A stretch of DNA of 64,000 nucleotides, from assembly GCA_034008185.1 (NCBI GenBank), contig CM067082.1, positions 83,141,684 through 83,205,683 on the forward strand, in the 5' to 3' direction. The stretch is from Gorsachius magnificus (taxonomy: Eukaryota; Chordata; Aves; Pelecaniformes; Ardeidae). Each line of letters begins with the position of its first letter. Positions within the stretch are counted from its first letter, which is position 1. The notes under the pieces were generated by a model. The model did not search any database. It saw nothing but the letters and a program-made list of their open reading frames with translations, and was not told the origin of the DNA. Shown in pieces: positions 14,958 to 29,100 of this stretch. The position numbers and the translations under genes are program-made.

Positions 14958-14974
14958 GGGGGGGGCGGGGGGGG
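14958..14974 (+). repeat. Paired G8 tracts, possible G-quadruplex
   Basis: Eight G, one C and eight G follow directly. This gives four GGG runs with one- to three-base loops, enough in principle for a G-quadruplex on the + strand, which is also the sense RNA of intron 1. The flanks are ordinary AT-rich intron. Confidence 0.6.
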
Positions 14975-17900
14975 AGAAGTATTAACAAACAGTAACTAAA
15001 GGAAAAAAGATTTAATTCTCCATGAGAACAGAGGCCAAGAAACTTGCAGGAATTATTTTTGTTGATATGCTAAGTTGCATAAACGTTTGAGTGCAGCTAC
15101 TATGCTTGCTCAAAGCATCTCTGTTTATGAACAGTCAAGACAACAGTATGCTTTTGTAGGGAAAAGACAAATAATTAAAGTAAATGTGAACCAAAATGTT
15201 TTTAAATACACCTCATGAGTTCTCACATTATATTAACAATTCTAATGACAAATAGTTCAGTGGAGCAGCAAGAGAAAGTAAGTCTAAACAGCTTTTTATA
15301 CTACGAGTTAGTATGCAACATGCAAATTGGATGAGGTAAATGACATAGTTCCTTTCCCTTAATTACATTCGAGGTCACTGGCTTACTTTGCTTCAAAAAC
15401 CAGCGGGAGGCCACTACAAAAACTCAGGTTTATGCCTAGGACTTGGAGCAAGACAAACCGGGGCAATCGGGGGAAACCTTTCACTTCCCTGCCTTGGAGG
15501 GGCAGTTCTCCCCCTCATCCCTACTTCCCGTGAGACCCCCGCAGGCGTTCCCCTGGTGTATGACTGTTCCTAAGCCTTCCTCTCCTCACCTGGGTTTGAT
15601 AGCGAAACCGAAATACTGATGCCAGTGCCCCTTGAAGCTGAAAGCAGTTGTTGGTGACCACAGTTGCCTTTTTTGTGTGTGTGTGTCCTCGAGCAGTTGG
15701 CTTCCCAAACTCTTGGAGAGGTGCTTCTGCTGGTGGTATCAGCATGGGTTCCCTGCTCAGTGCTCCAGCCGGAGAACGCCTGATTTTGGGGCCTCATCCT
15801 TCTCCCCGCAGGCATAGCTGTGCACAAGGGCAGGCAGCCCCGTGTGACGATGGCCGTAGCAGTTCCCAGCTCGCTTATAACAGAGCACAGCTTCAGTTGT
15901 TTGGGCAGCGATCGCTGACTGAGCAGCTGTTTCCCGTTTTCTTTGGGGAACTGGCATGGGGCAAGGGCAGGGGGGAAGAGATTCATCAAACTTGGCCTGT
16001 TTCCTAATGCTCTGAGCTGTGTTTACCAACACTAATTTAGGTCTGTTTCTTGCGTGGGCAGAGTAATGGACAGGCTCTGGGGACTTAAGCGAGTCCCCTG
16101 TATCCCTCCGAGTGCTGCCAGTTCCATCAGCCATCGCACAACAGGCTTAATTTAGGTTGCTGCTGATAAAACGGTTGTGTCCCATACCTGTTCTTGCAGC
16201 GTCCCTTCCTGGAGCACCATCTCCTCGCATACGCCTTCACACTCAGTGTGCCAGCCAGCGTCTGATGTTAAGTGTTTTCTTCTCTTCCTGCTTGGTTTTG
16301 CTTAAGATTTAAGGGAAGCTCTTTTCAAGCACGGATCCTTCATTTTTAGGTTTGTGCATATCCAGAATGTGAATGAAATGAAGAAAGCAATCAGATTTAT
16401 TGTCTCCTATATCTTTTTACTGTTTCTGGTAAAAATACTTCATTGAATAATTTTATGGTGTTTTAGCTTAAGTCTCATTGTCCTTTACATAGCTGAATGT
16501 GATCTAACTGTCTAGAAATCTTCTACTAGTTAAAATGCCTAGAAACTAGAGTCTCTATTATAAAGTCAGCTAACCTGGCAGTACCATATATGAAACTTCC
16601 ATTAAAAAAAAAAAAAAATCATCGATATGAATACTACTGATCTGAAGTGTAATGGAATGATGTCGGTTTGGAGGTTGGCAGTGTTCGGCATTTTGTACCT
16701 GACGTGCTTCCCTGGTGCAAAGCAAATAGTTCAGTTGTAATTAAAATTAATTATTATTAATTAATGATTTTGCTCCTAATAATAAATTTCACTGAACAGA
16801 GTTTTGTTACTGCAATATCATAAATGATATGAAAGTGCTGACAATTCACAGAGGATTAAAAAACAGTTTGCAAGTATAATATATCCTTGACCTCTTCCTT
16901 CCCTTCCTTACTAGGGTGGAGATTGGAGATACTTGGAACATAAAGAGATAGTGTTAAAAAAAAAATAAAAATCTTCAGGAGTCTCTGTTCTCCCTCAAAG
17001 GAGGGTGAGTGGGCAGAGGAATCAAAAAGATAGTATTTTGGGAAGGATTCTTTTAAAAAATCTATCCAAATGCTTTTAAAACTTAATCCTGGAAATGTTT
17101 GTGAATGAGAGAGCATCACGAACATTTCTTGTGGTTTTCTTTCTTGACAGTGAAGCTTTGAACGCATTTTAGAGATACCAGCTCTAGCAGCGATCTCTAA
17201 AGAATGGCTTTATGTTGCGGGCGTATTGCCGTGCCCAGTCACGCAGCAGGGCTCTGGGAAGGGGAGGCAAAGGAGGGGATTCCGATCCACCTTCCCTTGT
17301 TCCTTCCTTGCTATTTGGTTTAGGAAAGCAGTCAGTGGGATAGCACAGGCGGGGGGATTCTGCCATTAGGGTACGTGGTGGTAAAGCCGGGGCCGTTCGC
17401 GTTCCTTGGCACGGCGGTGACTTGTGACATGGCTTTCAGAAAAACAAATGTGATGGGATCCCGTTCCCTGGTGAGGAGCTGGGCGCTTAAGGCAATTGGT
17501 CAGTTAGAGGGGGTGGATCGAAATGGAGAGCCTGCTCTAAATAAGATCTTGCATATTTTAGGTTTTTCCCCTGATTACAGGGTGGAGGGTTCAGTGCAGT
17601 TTTAATAAGATTAAGATGTGCTGAACTCTGGAATGATGTGCCTTGGAGGGGAGTGGTTTTGGTTTTGCTGGGGGAGGTTTTTTGTTTGGTTTTACATGCT
17701 AGTACTGGACAGGATGGAGGGTGGAACAGTTTGAGTTGCTCTGCTTTTTTCGCAGTAAACAGTTTAAGTACGTCGTCTCTGTAGCCACAATATTTTTTCT
17801 GATGGTAGAGAAAGCATTCATTTCTATGTCAGAAAAATGAAATACTATTATGGTCTGACCACGATCAATATACTTAAACAGACTTTCTTGTGCTGTGCAT

Positions 17901-20900
17901 TATACTGAACACTGTCTAGCTGGACTGCTCTTCTCTCTTGATATTGAGAGGTCTTGGATTGAAATGCCAGAAAGGAAGGTGCTCGACTTTCAGAATGGGG
18001 TCCTCAGATATGTGTAGGCACTTCAGGCTTTTCTGGGTGTTATCCCTGAGAGGGAGAAGGCTTTGACAAGTAGCCCCAGCTTCAGGTTGATCCTACCAGT
18101 GTTGTACAAAGTACTCGTGGTGAGTATTTACGGATCCCTTTCTAAAATTATCATGAACCAGAGTTAAAGTGGTGCTCTGAATAATTTTCAAATTCCTGGG
18201 GTTGTTTTTAGCACACTCACTTTCCTGTCAAAGCTGAACTTGTTTTGATTTCTCCTAGATAACTTCTTGACTTAAAAGAGGCTGCAGGAGCTCTAAATCA
18301 GACTGTGTACTTGTAAAACTGGACCTTTGTACAGGCTTTTTTCTCCTCTTGCTATGGGTGTGGAAATTTTCAACATTTTTCTTACAGGGATGTATAGCAT
18401 GAAACAAGAAACCTCAGAGTATAGTCAGCCTTATGAGCTAGCACTTGTGATTCTGCTTTTGCAGACCCTTAGAGTGCTTTGGACAGAAAACTGATGGATT
18501 TGGGGATGACTCAGATGTGTGATAGTTGATTTAATTTAAAAAGGGAATGGAAAAAGCCAATCTCTTCTGGTTTTTTTCCTCTCCTTTGTAATAAAACCAT
18601 ATGACATGGACTCCTAGACAATTCCCATATGCTATCCAGTTACTTCTAGTCTCTGCGGTAGAAAAAAGAAGAAACGGTGTCAAACCCGATATCTGTGGGC
18701 ATGTGATAAATCTTCTCTGCCTCTGTGTCCAAGGGTAGAAAGGCATTGGAAAAATGTTCTCTTTCATGTTTCTTCATGATACATATCTCTCACTCCCCAC
18801 TGTTTCCTTCTTCTCACTTTATAAAATCAGCTTTCCTTCCCTTGTCTTTTTTTTTTTTTTCCTCAGGAATGTGGTCTGAAGTACAGAGTTTTGGTACAAG
18901 TTGCCTTTTACTGCTACATATTTTCCTGTGTTGGCATACAAGTTTTAATATATGTCAACATAATCCAACCTTTGTCATGTAAATTTAAAAAAAGCAAGCT
19001 TGAATGACAGAAGTCAATTTAGAGGGAATCGGAGCGTACGTGTTGTTCAGCAACAGAACAAGGTTGTGGGCTATGAGCAGGCAGAAACGGGGATAGTGAA
19101 GCTTTCCAAGGGTAGCTGCTGATCCTGTCTCTCCTTTTCCATCATCCAGGCTGCTGTGCGATTCTTTGAAGCTGCTCTTGCTGATAAGAGAAAAGTGAAA
19201 AGCGGGGAGGTGTTAGGGGTGTTGTTAGGAACAGTCTCAAGCTTACGGAGTCATAGGAGAGAAGGGGGAAAGAGGCAAGCAGAGAGAGTCCTCCTGGCTT
19301 ATTGCAGCTCTCACTTCAAGCGGAAGATGTACTCTGTGCCCCTTATTAAACTCAGTGCTGCAAACCGAAAAGGCTCTTGCTTTGACTAGCTATTGGGGGG
19401 GCGAGGTTTGTATAAAAATATTACAAAAATCATATGCGCGCACAAATACTGGCTACAGTTATGTGGGGAAGGCAGCCAAGGTATAGATGCAAAATGTGTG
19501 AACTTGCTTACCTAGCAAGTGATGAGCAGAATGGCTGATATGATGGAGTAGGATTCATTTATAGGGGCACTGCCCAGCCAGAATTCCTTCCAGTCACAGT
19601 ATGGAAATCTTGTATTAATGAAGCTGAATTTGAAAGGTTTAAGACTTAACAGATAATTCTCTCCGACTAAAGTGCTTGTGCTGTTTCTTCCGGGTTTTGT
19701 ATTTTTCTGTCTTTGTGCAACTTGAAGCAGTCACTCAATTTTAACCTACTAGTTCCTTTTTTGTATTAGTTAGGTAATGCAGCTTTTGATTGCAGATGTT
19801 GACAATTCCAAATTCCCCATTCTGGCCTTCTTTTTACAGTGCTAAACTTTGGAGGGACTGGAACAGACAGCATAGACACCTTTAAGTATTTTTCATATCA
19901 TAATTATTTGGGATTTTTTAAACTGGATGTAATTGAGATGTGCTAGTAGTAGCCTTGCAATACTGTACAGAATTGTTTTGACATAAGCTGCTTATCAGCT
20001 GGGTCCTATGATAAAACTTGAGTGTAGATTTTGATCTATACAATAATGCTGGTACAGTAGTCTATTGTAGGAAGTGTCATACTTAAAATGCTTTACCTTT
20101 ACAAGGATTTAGATTACCACATGATTTTAGATATGTTGTAGAATACCTGACTTGTTTCTTCTGATAAAAGAGCAAGGAGGAAATCATTGTACTTCGAACT
20201 TGAATACATTTAATGCACAAAACGGTTTAGTCGTCTTGCGGTTGGTGGAATTTTAGTCTAGAATGCATTGAAAGGTGGCATTTCTGTTGTATATGAAGTT
20301 CATATGAAACAGTCCTTGACCTAATGCGCATATTTGTTCCTCTGTAGCTTTTTTAAAATGCTTGACTAGCCACATCTCCATCCTCAGGGCAAGGCAGGTA
20401 GTTGCAGGGGTGTGTGGGGGTTTGCCCAGCTTTTGCTGGTAAGGAGCACAGCTTTTCTATCTTTCTGTCGTAGTACTAAGACACACAGATGAACTTATGC
20501 TAGGGACTGTCATTGTTCCTTCTCAGAGGGGCGTGAATTTAGATAGTTATTTTGAGCTTACATTGCTGTGCTTCATGTTGAGCATCTAACGCTGATAAAA
20601 CCTGAAAGCTGCTGTTAACTTTAGTGCAATTTTGCTCTTGAATTCCATCAAGACTCCAGCTTTGCCTAAAACTGTTGGGTAGCTCAGAGCTTTTGCCAAT
20701 ACAGCAATTGCTTTAGACAGGGTAAGTATCCTTGGGGATGCCAGGGATTTTACTGTGCTTGTGGCTTCATTGTGCATTGGGAGTATAACAAGTAGAATTC
20801 AATTTTGCATGACTTCACAAAAATAAATGTGCATTTCCAGCATTCTGTTCAGCTTTGCTTTATGGGGGCTGAGTAGGGGAGAAAGGGGAAAGATCAGTTG

Positions 20901-23777
20901 AGCTGTCATTGGGCTCCACCCTACAGAAGCTGAATATGCTCCTATGCAAGTTGTGGTACTACCAGCAAGTTTGTAAGGCTTAGCTTTTTGGCCCCCATCC
21001 GTTCAATTTTCACCTCTTTAATATCTGTGCATACAATTGTAAAACTGTTGAGAAAGTTGGGTTTTCTGAGGCCATCTTAATAAGGGACAATTCAAAATGT
21101 GCTGCTGAAGTATTTTTTTTTTTTTTAAGAAATGTATACAAGGGCTGTGATCAGATACTGGCACAAATCCTCTCAGTATAAGACTAATTCTGTTTTAAAC
21201 TTACCTTGAGCAAAAATACTTGGTAGAATATCTCGCTGAAGAACTACTTCAGTAGCTTCCTTAAATGAATCCTAAGTTCAAGGTGAGAAAGTTGTTTTAG
21301 GTAGTACTGCCTGGAAGCCTCTAGACCAATATTGCAGCTTTTTACAACTTTGTTAAAGCACAGGAGGAAGATGACGGTTTTTTTCTTGATGGTTCCTTCT
21401 CGGCATGTTTCAGTTATTTTTCCTTGCAGAGGTGGCATATGGTGCCTTCACAAAGGAGTTGGTATTGAGTTTTGCTGCTGAAGAGCAGGCGACTCTCTCC
21501 CCTTTATGAGCTTGCTTCAGAACAAAGTATTTGGACATAACAGGACGCAGCCTGCACCCCATTGTGCTTCTAATGCCAGCAGAACTCGGGACATCAAGGG
21601 TGCCTTGAGAGCCTCGTTGTTTTGCTGAAATAAACAAACCTGCCTGCACGGAACTTGCTTGAATTTCCTGCAGACAAGTGAGTCGGCCAGGAATGCTGCC
21701 TCTACATCCCGATGAACTTCCACGGTGCTTGCTTGCATTTAATTGCAAGTAGTGTGCTGTTCACTGCTACGTATCCTACTTTAGCCTGTCGCCTTTATTA
21801 AGTCGTCCTAGTGTAGAAGTCGTGCTGGTGAACAATGACTCTGAAATGAACTTTGCTCGATCGCTGTTAGGTTTTTCTTTCAAAGCTTTTGGCTTATGCA
21901 GGTTGATATTTAGTTTTTGATAGTAAAGCTGTGGTGGCCATCTTCCACTGATAAATAATGTAACACTTGATAGAACTGCTTTTCAAAAAAAGGATTTTTT
22001 GTTAAATTTTGCCTATGGTATCTTTTTAAGTGTTGGTACCATGGTTTTAGGGCTCCTGCATGGAGGTGGTGAGTCCTGTAGGAACAAGATACAGGGAATG
22101 ATAAAGCGAACGAACATTGAACTCTGTCTTGGTGGGGGAAAAAGAGAGGGATGTTTTCTGCATTATGAAATTCATACAAGTCTTTCCTCCAGTGAGGATT
22201 TAATGTAAGTGGAAGGCAGGATTATTGCTGTAAAACTAGTAACTATGTTTTATTGTGTCTCATCATATAGCAATAATGCTTGTCTTTAAGGATGATCTTC
22301 CTGTAAAGTAGGAATATGTTTCACAAACACTAAAGGCTTGTCTGTATTTTACTCTGCCAGTTTTGTCTCATAGTGAAGGTTTCTTTAAAGAAAAAGATGT
22401 TAATACAGTTCAGTGAAATCCAACATTTGTGGTCTGCTTTTGTTTCTCAGGTGAAAAGGTAACAAGAGCTTGAACTGCTAATTCCTAAAAGACGCTTAAC
22501 CACTTCAGAGCTTCCCCCAGCCCCCATGTTAATACAGAGTGCAGCAAAATGAGGAGTATAATGAGTAAAGTCTATGCTAATAGTTTCATGCCTATAAGAA
22601 CAGCACAATGGTGACTGAGTCCCTCTTCCACAGAGCAATACAGAATCAGTCAGCAGCCTCGTGTTGAATCTTAAAAGAATTTTTAAGAGTCTAAGTAGAT
22701 TGGAGTACAGAAATTCAACTGCTGTTTTTGGAATGGTTTGCCAGATGAAATTTTGCTATACATATACTTGGTCTGTTACCTTTTGCAAAAGCGTCCTCGA
22801 TCAGTTGCTGCTAGAGACTACAAGGTGAATCCTTGGTCTTAAATACAAAACCTGCTAATTCTGTGCCTTGTGTTCTTAAATTATGACAGTGTGGACCTTC
22901 AAAAGGAAAAATACTTCTAGTAAGCATGTAACTGTAAGTAGGCTTTCTTCATAAGTTTAAAATAAAAATGAGAGCAATACAATAGTTTCAGAGTTTTTAC
23001 TTGTGCTTTTCTTCTTTCTTTGCCGCCCTTGTTTTGGTTGTGGGTTTGTTTTGGTTTTTTTTTTAAATCCAAGTTGCTGCTTTATTTTTATACATCTCAT
23101 TGCGCTGGGCCTTGCTTGAAGTCATCACTGCTGTCCTTAGTTTGACAAGAATGCAAGGGGAAGCAGCCTTAAATGACTGAGAAGCTTCAAAAACATTGCA
23201 GGCGGTAGCTTCATCTGTATTTAATGAAAGGGTTAGGACTAAAGTAGAAATCCGCAGAATGATCTGGCAGTAAGGGTTCAGCACCAGCTATTGCGGCACA
23301 GTTTCCCAAAGGATGGGTAAGGACACTCAAGGGCTTTCAGTGTTTTGAGCTAATTGAAGCCTCTTTGCATGTATATTTAGGCAAAGACCGGTGCTGAGCC
23401 TCGATTTGCAGGTTTGCAGAGAAGGCGGGCATGAGGTATTCCCGATTTCAGTTCAGAGGGATGGTGGGGACAGTGCTCCAGGTGTCAACTAAGAGGCTGC
23501 TGACCCAGCCCCTGATGTCACCTGGTCAGCTAGGAAATACTCCAGCTTTCCGTAGTGGATTCAGACCGAAGTCTTCAAAACTGACTGGTGGTTTTTAGGT
23601 GTTCTTTTTCTCCAACACATACAAGGCTTGATGTTCACGGGGTGTTAGCATGTGAAATATTTCTGAAACGGCTTGGCAAAAGCTGTGGGTGGGTTTAATT
23701 ACATATCCTCTTCCAGCAGCAGCCACCATGTTACAGCTCTGGCCCCGACCTGTCATTCCTCTGCTCTCCACGCTGAG

Positions 23778-23884
23778 CTGCTCGCCGTGAGCTGTCCCTA
23801 AGGCCTCTCAGTCAAAAAGAGACGCAAGAAATTAAAGCAGCCTGTTTTGTCTGAAAGGGCTTAGGGACAGCTTACGAGGAGCAG
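23778..23884. other. Long imperfect hairpin (inverted repeat), unknown function
   Basis: Bases 23778-23811 pair with 23851-23884 across a 39-base loop. Of 34 positions, 29 are Watson-Crick pairs, and a further one (23789 with 23873) is a G-U pair in the sense RNA. The unbroken core is GCTGTCCCTAAG (23791-23802) against its complement CTTAGGGACAGC (23860-23871). Mismatches sit at 23784-23785, 23803 and 23807. The geometry resembles a microRNA precursor or a small inverted-repeat transposon remnant, but no miRNA family was recognised and no target-site duplication was seen. It could also be a quasi-palindrome made by template switching. Confidence 0.6.
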
Positions 23885-26040
23885 ATGATGCAGTAGGGTT
23901 GATGCAACGCTGGCCTCAGGCCAGGGGCCCAGCAGCGCGCAGATGAGGACGGTGACCTCTGTAGCTGGCCCAGCTGTAGACGGAAAAGGACATCCCTAAA
24001 TTGGGCACTCGGAGTCATTCAGTCACTTCTGCAAAGTCTCAAAACTTAGACATTATTCCTACTGAATAACTAAGCTGCTCTTACCACTGGTGAATACCCG
24101 AGGTGGCTCCGGGTGGGCAGTCTCTCCAGCTGGCTGGGCTGGCTGTGCCATGCAGGTCTTGGAGAATTTTTAGTTTTCATTCTGTCAGACCAATATTAGT
24201 AATAAAAATAAGACCCGCTGCACAAAAGTGAGTGCGTTTCTTATGTCAACACTTTTCCCTGCTCTTATTTTGGTAATGTCTTAAATTGTTCTTTAGAGGC
24301 AGACTTTATTGGCTGTACTTTTCAAACAGGGGGGAATAATAAGTACTTGCAACTTAATCAGCCGTATAGCTGCAGAGAGGTTTTTTTCTGAGTACTTTTA
24401 TGTCCCATAATGAGCTGGTATTTTATAACTTCTGATGGTAATGTATTCCATATGCCTTCCATCGCTGGGATAAAGAGCTCTACTCCAGAATCCAAAGCAA
24501 GTGGCTGTGGGTATTTATTTAATAAGGTTTGAAGTCTTTGCGCTAGGCGGGATGTCAGTATGTTGCGTACCCGGAGCTTCCTCGGGCTGCTCGTGGTGAG
24601 GTCTTAGCTCTTCAACATCATGGAAAGATCGCTGGTGTCCCACCCCGTGCTTCCTGTGAAGTAGGGTGGGTTCCTGGTTCCAACAACAGTCCCACCATTT
24701 CAGTCAAATTGCCTGCTTTTCTCTGTCCTTGTTCTAAATACCATTACTTTCCCTCCAGGACTGGGGGCAAGCTGAAACTGAGAGGAATTCAACCATGAAT
24801 GTCAAGATAGCCAAATGAGTGGTCTGCTCGTAATTCCTTGAGGCATCTCCTCTAATGCTTCGTGCAGAACAAAAGTCCTGTTGTAGGGGTGCTTAGGAGT
24901 TGCTGTAGTCTTGGACTCCTGACAGGAATGAAAAATAATCTTTTTATGGTTTCTTGCTAAAATACTCAAACTGCTCTGGTTGGGCTTAGCATTTGAAAAA
25001 CATTTTCTGGTATGTTCTGGCATATTTGCCCCCGCTCTGATTGAGGCAACAATAATTACAAGTTTTTGGCAGGATTCAAATTTGTGTTTCAAGTCACAAA
25101 GGATCATCGTTACCATTTTATCTGCACAACTGTCAGCTTTAGTATAATATCACAGGCCCCTGTGCAAACTCATCTGTTCCCTCTGGATATAGTTAAAACT
25201 GAAGAAAAATCTGAATGTGCATCTTGTGCTGCCTTCTGAACCTCAAGCAGGAGGTCTGTGAGACAAATGGAGGAAGGTAATTTCACAACTGCTGAAAATG
25301 GTGCTTTCACTGGCACTGGTAGGTTACCTCAAAACCAGCTGATTTTTGGTGGTGATGCTATGGTTATGCTGTAATTTGTGGTCTTTGATCCTTAGCCTAC
25401 AGGCATTCTGGTGAAGTCCAAAATACCCCATCCCTCCTGTAAACTTGGAAGAAAAAGTCATTTGCCTTCTCATTTTATTATTTTCCAGGCCATAGAAAAG
25501 GCAGGTAGGCTTCTGAGCACTTCCCTTGTCCTCTGCCCCCCAGCAAGTTAGGGGTGAGCTCTCTGGCAGGCGCTGCGCCGCAGGGCTGTGTGAGGCTCTG
25601 CTACCTGCTGCTTTCCTCCCTGGAGCAAAGAGCAGCCAGCGCTGAGACATTTTAACTTTTCTTGCTTTTGCGCTCTCCTGGCATCAAATATCTGAGCTCT
25701 TTCAAAGCTGTAGTTTTGGTCCAAGCTTATTTTTCAGTAGGCAGGGCTGCTTCTTGTCAAACAGCTTTTGCGCATGGTTACCTGCAAAACTTATGTGGGT
25801 TTAGGGATCTGGTTCCACAACTAGTTGGTATGTCCTTGAATAGCCTCTACTTAAAATCAAAATAAGCCAGCGGCATTTGACTTTTTTTGTTTTCTCCATT
25901 TGCATGATAATAGAACATTGGGATACTATCAAATCTCAATGATTACAAACCTTTAGCAGGAAGAGGACTGAATGATATGTGAGCAGATTGCATCTCAGGC
26001 GACGTGTGATCCAATATTAAGCATGTTTTTTTCAAGTTAG

Positions 26041-26106
26041 AGAATCATAGACTTGTGGAAGAGCCCAGGTTGGAAGGGACCTTGAAAGCTCATCTGGCCC
26101 AACCAG
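26041..26106 (-). mobile_element. CR1 LINE fragment, 3' terminus only
   Basis: The sequence agaatcatagac...ggttggaagggacc...catctggcccaacc is the reverse complement of the CR1 3' end, which finishes in repeats of ATTCTGTG/ATTCTATG. Only about 65 bases survive and no coding part remains. The element is antisense to PHLPP1. Confidence 0.8.
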
Positions 26107-29100
26107 ATGGTTGGCTGTGTGGTGAAGTAGGCAAGAACAGGAAGAGAGAAACCATTTGCTTTAAAGAAATAGGCCCAGTGTTTTATTTCTGTATTTACTT
26201 ATCAGGAATCTTCTAGCTTTTACATAGAAAGGGCAGTACTTGCTGGGAAGAAGCACCTTAAATTCTTAGAGTCTGAAGGGGCTGGTTTTCATCTATACAT
26301 AAAAATTCAATTTTTATATACGTATATCTATGTATGTGTCTGTCAGAATAAATGAAGATTCTTACTCTGGTAATTTTCCCATCAAATCCAAAGTTTGAGA
26401 GAAATTACAGTTCATACCTAGTATTATAATTCTAGTGATACCTCTGTTCTGGCTTTTCTAGTTAAACATATACTGATGATACTAATTGTTACTGTGACTT
26501 GCGACTTAAGCCTCTGTGAATTTATACGAAATGAGACTTCTGAGTAGTTTTACGGGTTCAGATGTGCCTAACTTCATGTAGCTAGTCCAAGAGAGCCTGG
26601 TCCTAGGAAGTGGGTTTCTCAGGCTTCTGATTTTATTTTTCCTGTAACTTTTCTGAAGTCTAATTTTTCAACACCCATTGTGAAGTGTGGGCACCCAGCA
26701 TGGTAGTTGTTTTACCATTAGACTAGGCAGGGTAATGTCACTTCTGTATTGCCCCCAAATGCTGTCCTGTTTCCTGCCAAGCCTCTTGGCTGCAACACTG
26801 TAGCAGGAGCTCGTCCTCTTTCTTATCCACCATAATCCGGAAGAACTTCGGAGATTTGGTGTTTTCCAGGACGAAAGTCTACCTGCATTAAGTGTGAATT
26901 ATGCCCTTTGTTCCTGGATGGGTAAAGTTGCATTCAGCTGTATTGAAATGCTAAATGAGCTTGGCTTCACAAGGGACTGAGGTTGTGCTTTGCAATCCTA
27001 AGGGGTTCAATCAGCAGTGGGTTGTGCTTTTCCAGTGAAGTTAGAGAGCATACAGCCAGAAACAGGCCCTGGAAGATGACCGTAAAAAGTCATTTTTGAG
27101 GTGAAACCACCCATGCCCCTGACAACTATTCTTTATACAACCATACCATTAATATTTACCGGGCACTTTTTACTCCATTACAGAGGTTTTATTGCTTCTG
27201 CATGTGGTTGATTCTATAATCAGTGCTTTGCAGCATGGAGTCCATCATTCTGCACGAGCGAGGTGAATTATCAGTTACTTTAGCAACCACATTTTTCATA
27301 TTCCAGTTGTAAAGTTTGATTCAGCTTTTGTGATTAATTAAGGCTGAGTTGCTCTGTTTTGCTCACTTGTATTCCCTGCCAGTCTCTCTGTAGCTTTGCA
27401 TAGAATGAATGTTCCCTGTTCCCCTCTGTTCTGTTGGGCAAAGTGTTTATCCACAGCTTCTGTTGTTGGATCTGAATTTGCTTGGCAGTGAAATTAGTGC
27501 TTTCTTGGGGCACCTATTTTTGTATTAGATGCCGATAGCCTGTGGGCATTAAAGTTTCAGTCTTGTAGCTTCAAGCAGCAGTGATGTTCCTGCAGGTCCA
27601 AACTGGCAGACATCGGTAGCCTAAACGATGGTGTTTATTAGAGCAGAGCAAGGATTGAGGGTAACCATGCCAAGCCTTGGCTCACTAAACCAGCAGGAAG
27701 ATTCAGGAAGGCTGCTTTTAAAGATAAGCGCAAGAATTGGCGTGGGGTAGGCGGGGGTGAGAGAACGGCAGTGGGTAGGCCATGTGGTAGGTGTCTCCTA
27801 TCTTCCCATAGATAATTTGAAGGCAAGAGCAGACTCATTGAGACAAATGAGCTGTCATACAAGCAGGAGTAATAGCGTGCAGCGCTTGTCAATGCCGTGG
27901 CTTAATTGGCACTGGTCTGAAATGCTGAGGGGTAGACAGGGTCAACCCTCTGCTTTTCTGGAGTCCTAACTAGTTATTAATTCATTGATTTTATTTTTTT
28001 TTTTAAGAATTTTGGTAAAGATTAGTGTAGGAAAATGAGTGATTTACCTTTTATCATGATAGGGAAGCTACTTGGAATTAACGTAGCCTTTGGTTTGTTT
28101 ATCCAGGGGAGCTCTCTTCCAAAGTTTTGCCAACACTAGTATTCTTTGAGAAATTTCCACTGGTTTAACTTGAACGTGATTATCTCTTGTCTCTGCAGAA
28201 CACTTAGTATGTTTGGATGACTCAGCTCTGGGCTGGGATGTTTAAGGTTTGAGAGGGTAACTTGATGTGGATAAATACTTCAGATTAGAATAAGCAAATT
28301 GTGCTTCTTCCCATTTATCTCCTAAAAAACGTGGTCCTGTAAGAGCAGAGATGAGAGATGGTTATCTTTGTGTTGCCATTGTTAATGATGGTTTCTATAG
28401 AGCAAAATCTTATTAATAGATTACATTAATAGAATCTGAAACATTTAAAGTCATTTAACAGGTTTGGTCTAATTGGTAGTCTTGCCAATAATCTGAACTA
28501 TTATAAATAGCAAATTAATTGCAATAAAGATAAAAGAACTCTTTCCAAAGATCTCAGACTGAAGCAGGGTCGTAGAGGGGGTTTCATCTAGGTTGCATCT
28601 GCTTACATTGTGGCTGAGCATACTACCTCTGCTGTGGGGTTTGGAGCGAACAGGGTGGGCTGGAGAGAGTAGGAACTGTATTCTTTGGGATTCAAACCGT
28701 GACCTTAAGGGTGCCGAGAAGAGACATGGAAGCGCAAAGGTGCGGGTCAGCATGCAGTACGTCACCCCCTTTTGCAGTTACCAGTCAATGTGAATTCAGC
28801 TGTAACCAATGAATTAGTTGAGGATGAACATTTGATTTCCAGGTCCCATAGAGAAGACTGGTTCGTTAATTGGCACTTCTGCAACTACTGCAGATTATTT
28901 CATGTACTGCAAGACCGTGGTCTGCTCTCCATGATACCAACCTGTCATACACTTCTGCCCATGAAAGAAGCCTGTACTGAAGCTGGTACTAAATTACCTG
29001 CTTGCATGGTTTTGAGGCTGTGTTTCATTATTTGCGCTGCAGTCTGTAGCTTGAAAACTTGCTGATAAACTCTCAGGATGACTTGGGTGAAAGAGGCAAA

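Noticed and set aside
15570..16134. 139- and 125-codon frames on the minus strand
   Set aside because: No domain or homologue recognised; they overlap a + strand frame of similar length, typical of CpG-richer non-coding sequence.
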